Assembly (NCBI RefSeq): GCF_001639065.2
Contig: NZ_LQXO02000029.1
Span: 40,258-104,257 of the forward strand
Source: Vibrio barjaei
Lineage (GTDB): Bacteria > Pseudomonadota > Gammaproteobacteria > Enterobacterales > Vibrionaceae
DNA length: 64,000 bases
Direction: 5' to 3'
In this document: in pieces, positions 1 to 8,495 of the stretch
How positions within the stretch are numbered: the first letter of the stretch is position 1
How the letters are laid out: every line of letters starts with the position of its first letter
Translations under genes and position numbers: made by a program
The notes under the pieces: model-generated
Database searches by the model: none
What the model saw: the letters and a program-made list of their open reading frames with translations, nothing else
Told to the model about the DNA's origin: nothing

Positions 1-1136
1 TGACTAAACAATGCCAAAAACATATTGTAGTCTTCGACGCTTATTCCACGAAAAGCAGCGATACTTTAGCTTTGCACTCTTTGCTGCGTCAACTCGGGAA
101 TGAAGGTGTGCAGATAAGCGTCCTGACGGCGAAAGCCGATCATTGGACGCAACTGAAAAGCTACGAAATCCCGTTACAGATATACCCACTCCCTTTCCCT
201 ATTGACTCTAAAAAGCGGTTATCAATTACTGATTGGTTCAAAAGCCTCTGCCAGCTTTGTTACTGTCTCTACTTCTTAACAACACTCCCAAGGGTGCATA
301 TGATGCTATCGTTTTCTCAGCCTCAAATGGCCCTCCCAGTCTACTGGTTAAGAGTGTGTTTGGGCTACACGCTCGTTCACTTGGTTTATTCAAAACTTTA
401 TGACTCTGCCATAAACCAGTGGTGTTTAACAAAAGCCACAAAAGTTTTTTACCAATCTGGAACTGAAGACTTAAACAAACATCTACTACAACAACGCAAC
501 ACCTTGGAAGATGGAAACTGGCAAAGCTTCCAAAGTGGTATCACTATCGCCGATTGGCCAACAGTGAGAAAATCCGCAGACTCGCGAATTTTCTGGGCGG
601 GAGACCTTAATCAAGATCCTATCGAGCCCCTCTTAACTGCGGTAACTCAATTTCCTGGTGCTATTGATGGAGACATCTGTTACTTCTCTCAATCATTTTT
701 GAAATCGGCTGATAAAAGTACTTCTATCCCCCGCCCAATTAAAGGACTGCATTGGTATCAGGACTACCAAAATATCGATGAAATAAGACAGAAATGCAGT
801 ATTTTTGTCTCAACTGCATCTGATGAATCAGCTAACTTATTAATTTTAGAGGCGATGGCAGCGGGCATGTGCCCTATTATTCCAAGGGATAATAGATATT
901 GGGGGCGAGTGTTGTCAGATGGTTTAAGCTGTCTGAAGTATGATGTCAATGAACCCAGCTCTCTCGCAAAAGCTCTCCACCATTGTCACAGAGACCCCTT
1001 CTCAAGGGATGCGATTGCCATCGAAGCTATGAAGGTGGCTCAGTGTTACGATGCTGAGACGAGTTATCGCCCAATCACTACTTACGTACTCGCTACATGC
1101 AATTCCATTCTTGAATTGGAGCTGAGTCATGACTAG
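1..1136 (+). CDS. Glycosyltransferase (GT4-like) of the syp-type cluster, start cut by window edge
   Basis: The frame is open from the first bases. Bases 1-2 (tg) would be the end of an ATG whose A lies just outside, giving a 378-aa protein that begins MTKQCQKHIVVFDAY, so the gene is almost certainly complete apart from that base. The C-terminal half has a GT-B/GT4-like donor-site pattern, SANLLILEAMAAG, in which the glutamate occupies the usual nucleotide-sugar contact position. It probably adds one sugar to the lipid-linked repeat unit at the cytoplasmic face of the membrane. The polymerase-like gene follows closely on the same strand. In Vibrio fischeri I would expect sypK (predicted flippase) at this place, so no syp letter is assigned. 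The substrate cannot be read from the sequence. Confidence 0.8.
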   Translation, partial: TKQCQKHIVVFDAYSTKSSDTLALHSLLRQLGNEGVQISVLTAKADHWTQLKSYEIPLQIYPLPFPIDSKKRLSITDWFKSLCQLCYCLYFLTTLPRVHMMLSFSQPQMALPVYWLRVCLGYTLVHLVYSKLYDSAINQWCLTKATKVFYQSGTEDLNKHLLQQRNTLEDGNWQSFQSGITIADWPTVRKSADSRIFWAGDLNQDPIEPLLTAVTQFPGAIDGDICYFSQSFLKSADKSTSIPRPIKGLHWYQDYQNIDEIRQKCSIFVSTASDESANLLILEAMAAGMCPIIPRDNRYWGRVLSDGLSCLKYDVNEPSSLAKALHHCHRDPFSRDAIAIEAMKVAQCYDAETSYRPITTYVLATCNSILELELSHD

Positions 1137-1196
1137 CTTCGATGGGTACCGTTCCAATTGGAATGGGCAAGATATCGTTATATGCAAGGTATGGCT

Positions 1197-2579
1197 ATGA
1201 GTACCGCCAATCCTTCTTCTAAACACTCTAAACATGCACTACTGAGTGTTTCGTTGTGTGTTCTGGTAGGGCTTATTTGGGCAGTGGTACCCCACCCTAT
1301 CGTGGGTATAGCTATCGGACTTATACCTATCGCTATATTGATTGTTTTGAGCCAGACCTTCTGGTTGGTAACGCTCTTTATCGTATTTTCTTTTTTCCGA
1401 ATTCATGAAGTTTTTCCCGCACTCTATCCATTGAAAATCCCGTTAATGCTCTCGGCCGCCGCTCTGTCCGCGTTACTTTGGCATACCTTAATTAGTGGAA
1501 AAATACAGCTTTACTGGCATCCAGTTTACCGATGGCTGTTTATATTTTGGGGGATTGTCATTGTAGGAGTCGTGTTTGCCGCGAATAGAAGCGTTGCCAT
1601 TGCGATGTTTAATGGCACTTACGTCAAAATAATGATCATGACGTTGGCCGTGTCATGGTTGATTACTTCTCCCAAAGAACTGTCACGTTTTTCATTTCTG
1701 ATTGTTATCTCGGGACTTGTTGTAGGTTGTGTTGCCTTATATAACTCAGCAAATGGTATTGGTTTAGTCGAAGGCTCAAGGGTCACTATTGGTCGAAGTT
1801 TCGGCTCTATGCTTGGCGATCCAAATGATCTTGCCTTAGTGCTGCTGTTTCCCCTTGCATTCACTGTCGCCACTATGACGACGAAAGGAATCGGGTGGTC
1901 ATTTCGAGCGCTATCACTTCTCACTTCTGCGGTTCTGTTTTTTGCTATTGTCGCGACCCAAAGTCGAGGTGGATTATTAGGGTCACTCGCAGTGTTTGGT
2001 TTCTACGCTTGGCGCATCATTCCATCAAAAACTCTATTTGCCTTTTTAGGTGTTATCGGTGCTCTTGCGCTCTACTCATTAGCTGGCATCTCTGGGCGAG
2101 CCTCTGGAGGAGCTGCGGAAGAAGGCATTGATGAATCTGCAATGGGCAGGATCTATGCATGGGAAGCTGCCTACAAAATGGCACTAGATAATCCAGTCTT
2201 AGGTGTTGGACTAGATAACTTTTACTACAACTATTTCTTCTACAGCCCTCATTGGGATGGATTAAACCATGCTGTTCACAGTACTTGGTTTGGTGTGTTA
2301 GCCGAGACTGGCTTTATTGGGCTTATTGTGTTCTTACTATTCATTTATCAGCTTTTGAAATGTGCTAGGCAAACACTCACTTTCATAGATGGTAGAACAG
2401 ATATCCCACCTTATCTGCGTTCAATGGCGCTGGCGGTATACAGTGGTCTTATAGGTACCTTCGTATCCGGGACTTTTCTAACTCAAGGCTTCGTATGGCC
2501 GATTTATATTCTCGCAGCACTGACCATCGCAGTGTCACAAATTGCTTCGCAATTTGAGAAGCACGAAAATCTAGAATAG
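1197..2579 (+). CDS. sypL: O-antigen ligase/polymerase family membrane protein (SypL/Wzy-like)
   Basis: This is a polytopic membrane protein of about 460 aa with roughly ten hydrophobic segments and a large periplasmic loop in the second half. That architecture matches the Wzy_C/O-antigen ligase family. The conserved-looking loop contains a GVGLDNFYYNY segment followed by HAVHSTWFGVLAETG, the usual place for the catalytic histidine region. It is inferred to polymerise the exopolysaccharide repeat unit in the periplasm. I chose ATG 1197 because AAGG at 1186-1189 gives a 7-nt spacing; ATGs at 1158, 1182 and 1191 are in frame but have poorer ribosome-binding sites. By position, before the acyltransferase gene, it corresponds to sypL of V. 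fischeri; the letter is inferred from order. Its 3' end contains a SypG-enhancer-like site. Confidence 0.8.
   Translation: MSTANPSSKHSKHALLSVSLCVLVGLIWAVVPHPIVGIAIGLIPIAILIVLSQTFWLVTLFIVFSFFRIHEVFPALYPLKIPLMLSAAALSALLWHTLISGKIQLYWHPVYRWLFIFWGIVIVGVVFAANRSVAIAMFNGTYVKIMIMTLAVSWLITSPKELSRFSFLIVISGLVVGCVALYNSANGIGLVEGSRVTIGRSFGSMLGDPNDLALVLLFPLAFTVATMTTKGIGWSFRALSLLTSAVLFFAIVATQSRGGLLGSLAVFGFYAWRIIPSKTLFAFLGVIGALALYSLAGISGRASGGAAEEGIDESAMGRIYAWEAAYKMALDNPVLGVGLDNFYYNYFFYSPHWDGLNHAVHSTWFGVLAETGFIGLIVFLLFIYQLLKCARQTLTFIDGRTDIPPYLRSMALAVYSGLIGTFVSGTFLTQGFVWPIYILAALTIAVSQIASQFEKHENLE
2546..2560 (-). promoter_or_regulatory. SypG-responsive enhancer-like site
   Basis: On the - strand the bases read TTCTCAAATTGCGAA. 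This fits, without mismatch, the SypG enhancer consensus I recall from V. fischeri (TTCTCANNNTGCDWN). It lies in the last codons of the polymerase gene, about 60 bp upstream of a sigma-54 promoter-like element, a normal distance for an enhancer-binding response regulator. The regulator gene itself is outside the window. Confidence 0.65.
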
Positions 2580-2619
2580 AAACAACCAGCAACTCCTTGA
2601 TTAATATAATAATAATTAT

Positions 2620-2635
2620 TGGCGCAATTCTTGAT
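2620..2635 (+). promoter_or_regulatory. Sigma-54 promoter upstream of the sypM-like gene
   Basis: The bases TGGCGCAATTCTTGAT carry the GG of a -24 element and a TTGA -12 element with exact sigma-54 spacing. The usual GC at -12 is GA here, so the match is imperfect. It lies in the 111-bp gap before the acyltransferase, where V. fischeri has its sypM promoter. The enhancer-like site at 2546-2560 supports it. Confidence 0.6.
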
Positions 2636-2690
2636 ACTCCTTCTAGTATCCTAGTGTCCACGACTCAGACTAACGAGAAGGAATGTCAAA

Positions 2691-3425
2691 ATGAACACTA
2701 CTTCGTCATTCGATTTCAAAAATTGGCTTCGGTCTCACCCAAATCCCAAAATGAGAAACCTTTTTGTCATTTTGAAAAGAGCACGTGCGACAGGCATTCC
2801 AACGCCATCGTTCTATAATAAAGCGCTCTATGCGTTATTAACCATTTTGCGAAATGGAATCGAAACACTTTCTCGACTGTTTGTATACACGCCTGCGTTT
2901 AAAGGTCGCGTATCGAAATGTGGTCACTCACTCTATCTTTACAGCGGATTGCCACTTGTCACTGGTCCCTTGAAAATCTCTTTAGGCAATGACTGTCGAG
3001 TGTCAGGGCACACCACCTTTAGCGCTCGCACCACACCTCACTCTAACCCTGCAATACAACCCGAACTTATCGTCGGTAGCAACGTTGATATAGGCTGGCA
3101 GGTCACCATAGCCGTTGCTGAAAAAGTAGAAATTCAAGACAACGTAAGAATCGCGGGACGTTGTCAGTTATTTGGTTATTCAGGACATCCGCTCAATGCA
3201 CGCCAAAGAGCAGAAGGCGCACCCGATGAAGATCATCGCATTGGAAGCATCGTCCTAGAGCAAGACGTTTGGCTAGCAACAGGAGTCACCGTGCAAACTG
3301 GGGTGACAATTGGACAGGGAACCATCGTCGCTGCAGGTAGCGTCGTGACTCACGATTTACCCGCCAACGTTATCGCTGCAGGATGTCCTGCGAAAGTTGT
3401 CAAACATATTGATCAGACGCTGTAG
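2691..3425 (+). CDS. sypM: Hexapeptide-repeat acyltransferase (SypM-like)
   Basis: A 244-aa protein whose C-terminal two thirds has left-handed beta-helix hexapeptide repeats. These are clearest at GNDCRVSG, GSNVDIGWQVTIAV, QDVWLATGVTVQTGVTIGQG and TIVAAGSVVTHDLPANVIAAG. The ending ANVIAAGCPAKVVK is typical of O-acetyltransferases of the NodL/LacA/CysE superfamily. It is inferred to transfer an acetyl or other acyl group onto a sugar of the exopolysaccharide. The start at 2691 follows GAAGGAATG at good spacing. It is the first gene after a sigma-54 promoter and leads a sypM-sypN-sypO block. The sypM symbol rests on family plus order. Confidence 0.8.
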   Translation: MNTTSSFDFKNWLRSHPNPKMRNLFVILKRARATGIPTPSFYNKALYALLTILRNGIETLSRLFVYTPAFKGRVSKCGHSLYLYSGLPLVTGPLKISLGNDCRVSGHTTFSARTTPHSNPAIQPELIVGSNVDIGWQVTIAVAEKVEIQDNVRIAGRCQLFGYSGHPLNARQRAEGAPDEDHRIGSIVLEQDVWLATGVTVQTGVTIGQGTIVAAGSVVTHDLPANVIAAGCPAKVVKHIDQTL

Positions 3426-3462
3426 CGTTAAATGACCGTAACTGAATAACAGGGATTGTGTT

Positions 3463-4584
3463 ATGAGAGATTTGATTGTATTTGGAGAAGATTATGGTGC
3501 TCTGCCTTCTAGCACTCAGCATCTCGTCAAGCGCCTTGCCAGTCAACGGAAAGTACTCTGGATAAATTCTATTGGTTTACGTCAACCCAAGTTCACTAAA
3601 CACGATGCAGCACGTGCACTAAATAAGCTACTTCGACGTGATAAGTCCAAGCAGCTGAAACTCGAGTTCGAACCAGTGCCGGAGACTATCACTATTGTAA
3701 ACTTGATGACGATTCCAGCGCCTCGATCAACGTGGTCTAGAAAACTGGCGGCAGCCTTGATGGAGTCACAATTGGTTCCCATTATTCAAAAACTAAAACT
3801 CAAAAATCCCATTATTTGGAGTTCATTACCCACCGCTGCTGACATCTGCCAACGTTTGGGGAATCTACCCGTAGTCTACTACTGCGGTGACGATTTTGGA
3901 GCACTCGCAGGTGTTGATCACGACACGGTATTACAGCATGAACGTCAACTGGTTCAAGAGGCAGATATGGTCATTACGGCAAGCGAAAAACTTCTGCGAA
4001 AATTCCCAGAAAGGAAAGCTCGCTTGCTCACTCATGGTGTGGATTGTCAGCGCTTCTCCCAGCCTACCAAGCGTGCCAATGACTTACCAAACAGAGGACG
4101 TCCAATTGCTGGCTTCTATGGCAGTCTTTCTAATTGGCTAGATTATGAGCTCCTTAATCAGGTGATAGGTGCAATGCCGCATTGGGATTTCGTATTCATT
4201 GGTCAACTAGAACTAGAACAGTTTCCAATTGTACAGGCCGACAACGTCTTCTATTTGGGGCCCAAACCTCATGCACAACTCGCAAGTTACAGCCAGCATT
4301 GGACCGTCAGTCTGCTGCCATTCGTCTTAAATGCACAAATTAGTGCGTGCAACCCTCTTAAGTTGAAAGAGTATTTAGCGGCAAGAAGACCGGTTATTAC
4401 TACCGAATTCCCAGCACTTGAGCCTTACCGTGAGCATGTCATCGTGATTCAAAATGTTGGTGAAATGATAAAAGCGCTTGAGTCAGCGGCAAAGCAATCG
4501 ACTAAGCTCCCTGCAGGCCTAGTCGATAGCGAGAGCTGGGAGCAAAGAGCTCAAGTACTAGAGCGCTATTTGGAGGCCTTATGA
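3463..4584 (+). CDS. sypN: Glycosyltransferase (SypN-like)
   Basis: A 373-aa soluble GT-B-type protein without membrane segments. The N-terminus, MRDLIVFGEDYGALPSS, is typical of the TuaH-like group of glycosyltransferases that act on exopolysaccharides. The C-terminal half holds the donor-site region around NPLKLKEYLAARRPVITTEFP, with Lys and Glu at the usual positions. It likely adds a sugar from an NDP-sugar to the lipid carrier at the inner membrane. Its stop overlaps the start of the next gene by 4 nt (ATGA), so the two are translationally coupled. The symbol comes from order (acyltransferase, this gene, Wzz-like gene) as in the syp locus. Donor and acceptor sugars are unknown. Confidence 0.78.
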   Translation: MRDLIVFGEDYGALPSSTQHLVKRLASQRKVLWINSIGLRQPKFTKHDAARALNKLLRRDKSKQLKLEFEPVPETITIVNLMTIPAPRSTWSRKLAAALMESQLVPIIQKLKLKNPIIWSSLPTAADICQRLGNLPVVYYCGDDFGALAGVDHDTVLQHERQLVQEADMVITASEKLLRKFPERKARLLTHGVDCQRFSQPTKRANDLPNRGRPIAGFYGSLSNWLDYELLNQVIGAMPHWDFVFIGQLELEQFPIVQADNVFYLGPKPHAQLASYSQHWTVSLLPFVLNAQISACNPLKLKEYLAARRPVITTEFPALEPYREHVIVIQNVGEMIKALESAAKQSTKLPAGLVDSESWEQRAQVLERYLEAL

Positions 4585-6011
4585 GTGAGCTAAAGCTGAG
4601 GCTTTTAGCTATCCTAACCGCAGCCTGGAGGCGTCGTTATGCGATAGTAATGCCAATCTTGATCATGCCTTTTATCGCTTACGCTATTGGCGTCTTGACT
4701 CCTCTGAAATATAAATCGCATACCAGTATGCTGATTCAAGAAACCGCCAAAATGAATCCGTTCCTTGAAGACATTGCAGTCTCTACCATGCTCAAAGATC
4801 GTCTGTCAGCACTCAAAACTCTCCTCAACAGCCGCCACGTGTTGCTGTCGGTTGCGAGCGACTTAAACCTAATTAATGATTCAATGACCGCATCTCAAAA
4901 AGACCAAATCATTGCTGAGCTTTCTGCCAGCCTAACCGTTAATCAATTAGGTAAAGACTTCATAAAGATTGAATATAGCTCATCCTCTCCAGAGGGCATG
5001 AAGGCGCTGCTAGAATCGGTAAGTGTACACTTTGTCGAAGAACTTTTGGCACCTGAACGCTCATCCATCAGAGATTCCAGTGAATTTTTAGCTATCCATA
5101 TTAAGAAACGCAAACAAGAGCTAGAAAACGCCGAACAAGCGTTAGCCGATTACTACAACCAACACTCTTCAGCGACGCCGGAAATGCAAAATGAGAACCT
5201 AAGCCGACTCGCCTCCCTTAAACAAACTTTGGCAGAAAAACAAGCCGAGCTGTCTGGCGTAGAACAAAGCCTAGGCTCGCTTGATCAGCAACTCTCTAAA
5301 ACCAACCCAATAGTCGGCAAACTGGAAGAGCAGATCATTGAAACTCGAAGCGCGTTAACCTTACTCAAAGCAAAATACACTGATACCCACAGTGCCGTGC
5401 AGGCCAAACTCAGAGAACTTAGCAGGCTAGAGAAAGAGCGCAACCAATTACTTAAGTCTGAGCAACCGGAACTCAACAGTGACCAACTGTGGGATATTGC
5501 CAGCGTGACTTCAGCGAGCGATGTAGGTGATATTCAGCCGCTTCTAATTACCCAGCTCCATAGTCTCCAGCTTGTTCGAGGTCGATACGAATCACTCAAG
5601 CAGGAAACTAATAGCCTGCAGTCTATGATCGATGAGCTCACTGTCAACGCCCAAAGTTACGGTAGTACAGCCAAGCAATTATTGAAGCTGCAACGCGATG
5701 TCAGTCTAAAAAGACAACTCTACGATGAACTAGTGGAACGTTACGAAATGGCACAATTGACCGGTTCATTAGGTGTGTTTGAGCAAAATAAACGGGTCAA
5801 AATTATCGACCTCCCTTACACGCCAAGTTCACCAACGAATTTCACGCCAACCGTATTTGCGGCTGTTGGAGTTATCGCTGGACTTGTTCTGGGCATAGGT
5901 ATGGCAATTCTTCTTGAGCTATTTGACACAACTATACGCCGTAGGGAGCAACTCACTCAAATATCCGGTGTACCTTTGATTACTGCAATTCCTAAGATTG
6001 CTGCCGAATGA
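4581..6011 (+). CDS. sypO: Wzz-type polysaccharide chain-length/co-polymerase protein (SypO-like)
   Basis: A 476-aa membrane protein with a transmembrane helix near residues 18-38, a long periplasmic coiled-coil-rich stretch (about 160-390) and a second transmembrane helix near 425-450. This is the layout of Wzz/PCP proteins. No C-terminal tyrosine-kinase domain follows the second helix, so any kinase partner would be a separate protein elsewhere. The function is inferred to be control of exopolysaccharide chain length together with the polymerase and export apparatus. Its start overlaps the upstream glycosyltransferase stop (ATGA). It is the last gene before a 132-bp gap that contains a sigma-54 promoter. 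Confidence 0.82.
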   Translation: MSELKLRLLAILTAAWRRRYAIVMPILIMPFIAYAIGVLTPLKYKSHTSMLIQETAKMNPFLEDIAVSTMLKDRLSALKTLLNSRHVLLSVASDLNLINDSMTASQKDQIIAELSASLTVNQLGKDFIKIEYSSSSPEGMKALLESVSVHFVEELLAPERSSIRDSSEFLAIHIKKRKQELENAEQALADYYNQHSSATPEMQNENLSRLASLKQTLAEKQAELSGVEQSLGSLDQQLSKTNPIVGKLEEQIIETRSALTLLKAKYTDTHSAVQAKLRELSRLEKERNQLLKSEQPELNSDQLWDIASVTSASDVGDIQPLLITQLHSLQLVRGRYESLKQETNSLQSMIDELTVNAQSYGSTAKQLLKLQRDVSLKRQLYDELVERYEMAQLTGSLGVFEQNKRVKIIDLPYTPSSPTNFTPTVFAAVGVIAGLVLGIGMAILLELFDTTIRRREQLTQISGVPLITAIPKIAAE

Positions 6012-6086
6012 TATTCAGAATGAATGTCATATCGGGAAAGCCATCTATTTTGAACTTAACTACATGTTTTTATTTACTTATTAATT

Positions 6087-6102
6087 TGGCATAACCCGTG
6101 CA
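6087..6102 (+). promoter_or_regulatory. Sigma-54 promoter upstream of the sypP-like gene
   Basis: TGGCATAACCCGTGCA has both invariant dinucleotides, GG at -24 and GC at -12, at the correct spacing. It lies in the gap before the next glycosyltransferase, at the point where V. fischeri syp has its sypP promoter. I found no perfect SypG enhancer upstream; TTCAGAATGAA just after the sypO stop is a palindrome but only loosely similar. Confidence 0.72.
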
Positions 6103-6143
6103 ATGTTAGACTAACAATGCAACGCCTATGCAAGGAGCAAATC

Positions 6144-7259
6144 ATGGCAAGCTCACCTCTTATTCCAAAGCACAACTCTGGTACCACATACAAAGTCGTA
6201 CACGTTGTTCAACACCTCGCTCCCGGAGGACTTGAAACCATGGTTCTTGAGCTGCTTAAACAAGCGAAAGACGATGAAAGAGTATTTATCATCAGTTTGG
6301 AAGGGGAACTTGAACAAGCCATCAAACACTGGCCACAACTTATCAAATATCGTTCACACCTGTTCTTTCTTGGCAAAAAGCCAGGTTCTCAAGTTACGCT
6401 GCTTCGAGTGATGTATCGACTCCTTAAGGTACTAAAGCCTCAAGTTGTCCATACTCATCATATTGGCCCTCTAATCTATGGTGGTATTGCCGCACGACTC
6501 AGTCGAGTCCCAGCACGAATCCATACCGAGCACGATATGTGGCACTTAACCGATGCAAAACGTCAAAAGGTAGAAAACCTCGCACTCAAACTCGTTAACC
6601 CAATATTAGTCGCTGATGCACAAAAAGTTCAGCAGCAGCTTTCTCAACTTTTCCCTTATACCACACCGACAGTGATTAAAAATGGAGTGGATTGTAACCG
6701 ATTCGTACCTGCGAATCAGGCTGGAGCAAGGCGTATCCTTGGTTTACCGGCCAAAGTGACCCTCATTGGCACGGCTGGTCGTTTAGAACCTGTTAAAGCA
6801 CAAGCGACTTTGATCAAGGCCGTTGCACGACTTTCGAACGATATCCACCTTACTATTGCAGGTATTGGTTCCCTTGAACAAGAGCTCAAAGACCTTGCCA
6901 CAGCATTAAAAGTTGGAAACAGGGTCCACTTCCTGGGATTAGTAAACGATATGCCTTCATTTTACCAATCGCTTGATCTGTTCTGTCTTCCTTCAGTGTG
7001 TGAGGGATTTCCACTTTCGCCACTTGAAGCACAAGCATGCAACATTCCAGTGGTGGTTACGGATGTTGGTGCAGCAAAGGAAACTCTCTGCCCTTTATCT
7101 GGTGTTACAACGAAATCAAATCGAGTTTTTTCATTAGTCCAAGCTCTAGAGAACGCGTTGAAGACACGTCACCTATTCTGTCCACGAGACTTTGTTGTCG
7201 AGAATAATGATGTACGTTCAATGAGTGAAGCCTATCGAAGTCTAGTGTTCAAGGCTTAG
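6144..7259 (+). CDS. sypP: Glycosyltransferase family 4 protein (SypP-like)
   Basis: A 371-aa GT-B glycosyltransferase. The N-terminal domain opens with the classic VVHVVQHLAPGGLETMVLEL stretch, and the C-terminal domain has IKNGVDCNRF, GTAGRLEPVK and the GT4 motif EGFPLSPLEAQACN (the E-x7-E pattern). It acts at the cytoplasmic side of the inner membrane to extend the lipid-linked repeat unit; the sugar is unknown. I start it at ATG 6144 because AAGGAG at 6130-6135 gives an ideal ribosome-binding site; the in-frame ATG at 6117 has none. It is the first gene after a sigma-54 promoter and heads the sypP-sypQ-sypR block. Confidence 0.83.
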   Translation: MASSPLIPKHNSGTTYKVVHVVQHLAPGGLETMVLELLKQAKDDERVFIISLEGELEQAIKHWPQLIKYRSHLFFLGKKPGSQVTLLRVMYRLLKVLKPQVVHTHHIGPLIYGGIAARLSRVPARIHTEHDMWHLTDAKRQKVENLALKLVNPILVADAQKVQQQLSQLFPYTTPTVIKNGVDCNRFVPANQAGARRILGLPAKVTLIGTAGRLEPVKAQATLIKAVARLSNDIHLTIAGIGSLEQELKDLATALKVGNRVHFLGLVNDMPSFYQSLDLFCLPSVCEGFPLSPLEAQACNIPVVVTDVGAAKETLCPLSGVTTKSNRVFSLVQALENALKTRHLFCPRDFVVENNDVRSMSEAYRSLVFKA

Positions 7260-7297
7260 CACTGGCTAGTCGAGATTAATTATAGAGAGGACATAAT

Positions 7298-8485
7298 ATG
7301 GAAGTAGTATTGATTGGAATATTCATTCTAAGCGCATCCTTCATAGTGTATCACCATGCTGGATATCCCGTGATTCTCCGTTGGTGGGCTAGCCAACACC
7401 CGATAGTCACGAGTGGCGCCATTCCAAGAGGCTATCGTAGCGCTCGCAGAGATCGTGCACTACCTACGGTTACCATTATCATTCCTGCCTATAATGAAGA
7501 GCAGTGGATAGCGGATAAAATCAGAAATTGCGCATCGTTAGACTATCCAAAAGATAAGCTAAATATCGTGATTATTGACGATGGTAGTGAGGACAATACT
7601 CTTCACATAGCTGAATCAACAATACAAGAGGCCATATGCGCGGATACCCATTTTGAAATTATCAATCAGCAAGATAATATTGGGAAAGTTGCCATCCTCA
7701 ACCAGTACATTCCGAAAATCAACAGTGATATCACTTGCATTTCAGATGTTTCAGCAATTATCTCCGTAGATGCCCTTCTAATTGCCAGTGAATTTTTCAA
7801 AGACCAGAACATCGGTGTCGTAAACTCAACCTATCAGCTGCTCCATGCCAGTCAAACCGGAGAGTCAGACTACTGGCAATATCAAAACAACATCAAATAT
7901 CGTGAATCCACGATGGGGTCTACTATTGGTGCACATGGGGCGCTGTATTTCATTCGAACACCGCTATTTGAATTATTACCGGGCAATACAATCAACGATG
8001 ATTTCATCATTCCTATGAGGATTGTTCGCCAACACTATCAAGCGGCCTACGCACCGAATATGAATGCCATCGAGCAAGAACCTACTGAATCAGTACAAGA
8101 CTTTCAACGACGATTACGAATCTCAGCTGGTAACATGCAGCAGGTCATCATGTTGTTTGATCTATTCTCACCGCAATATGGCAGCACTGCATTCACCTTT
8201 TTTTCGGGCAAAGGACTACGCCTATTTACACCATACTTAATGATTGCATGCTTGTTTTCATCACTTTGGTTGGCGCAAACAAACGCTATCTTCTTGGTAC
8301 TGCTTTATTCGCAGTTGGCCGTTTACGTTATTGCCGCGATAGCAAACTACTTCCCACAACTTCAAAAGCTGCGACTCATTCGTTTAATTACATACTTAAT
8401 CGTTGGTCACACCGCTAACTTGATTGGTGGGCTTCGTTACTTATTTGGATTTGAAAATGGAAAATGGCAGCGTCTCGCGCGCTAG
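7298..8485 (+). CDS. sypQ: Membrane glycosyltransferase family 2 (SypQ-like)
   Basis: A 395-aa protein with one N-terminal transmembrane helix, a GT-A catalytic domain from about residue 55 and two or more helices at the C-terminus (about 300-380). This is the arrangement of processive or poly-N-acetylglucosamine-type family-2 enzymes. Visible motifs are TIIIPAYNEE, VIIDDGSEDNT (first aspartates), CISDVSA in the position of the DxD-like metal site, and QDFQRRLRISAGNMQ in place of the Q-x-x-R-W motif. It uses an NDP-sugar and a membrane acceptor. The gene lies 38 bp after sypP in the same operon. The symbol is from order and family. Confidence 0.8.
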   Translation: MEVVLIGIFILSASFIVYHHAGYPVILRWWASQHPIVTSGAIPRGYRSARRDRALPTVTIIIPAYNEEQWIADKIRNCASLDYPKDKLNIVIIDDGSEDNTLHIAESTIQEAICADTHFEIINQQDNIGKVAILNQYIPKINSDITCISDVSAIISVDALLIASEFFKDQNIGVVNSTYQLLHASQTGESDYWQYQNNIKYRESTMGSTIGAHGALYFIRTPLFELLPGNTINDDFIIPMRIVRQHYQAAYAPNMNAIEQEPTESVQDFQRRLRISAGNMQQVIMLFDLFSPQYGSTAFTFFSGKGLRLFTPYLMIACLFSSLWLAQTNAIFLVLLYSQLAVYVIAAIANYFPQLQKLRLIRLITYLIVGHTANLIGGLRYLFGFENGKWQRLAR

Positions 8486-8495
8486 GAGGATAATT

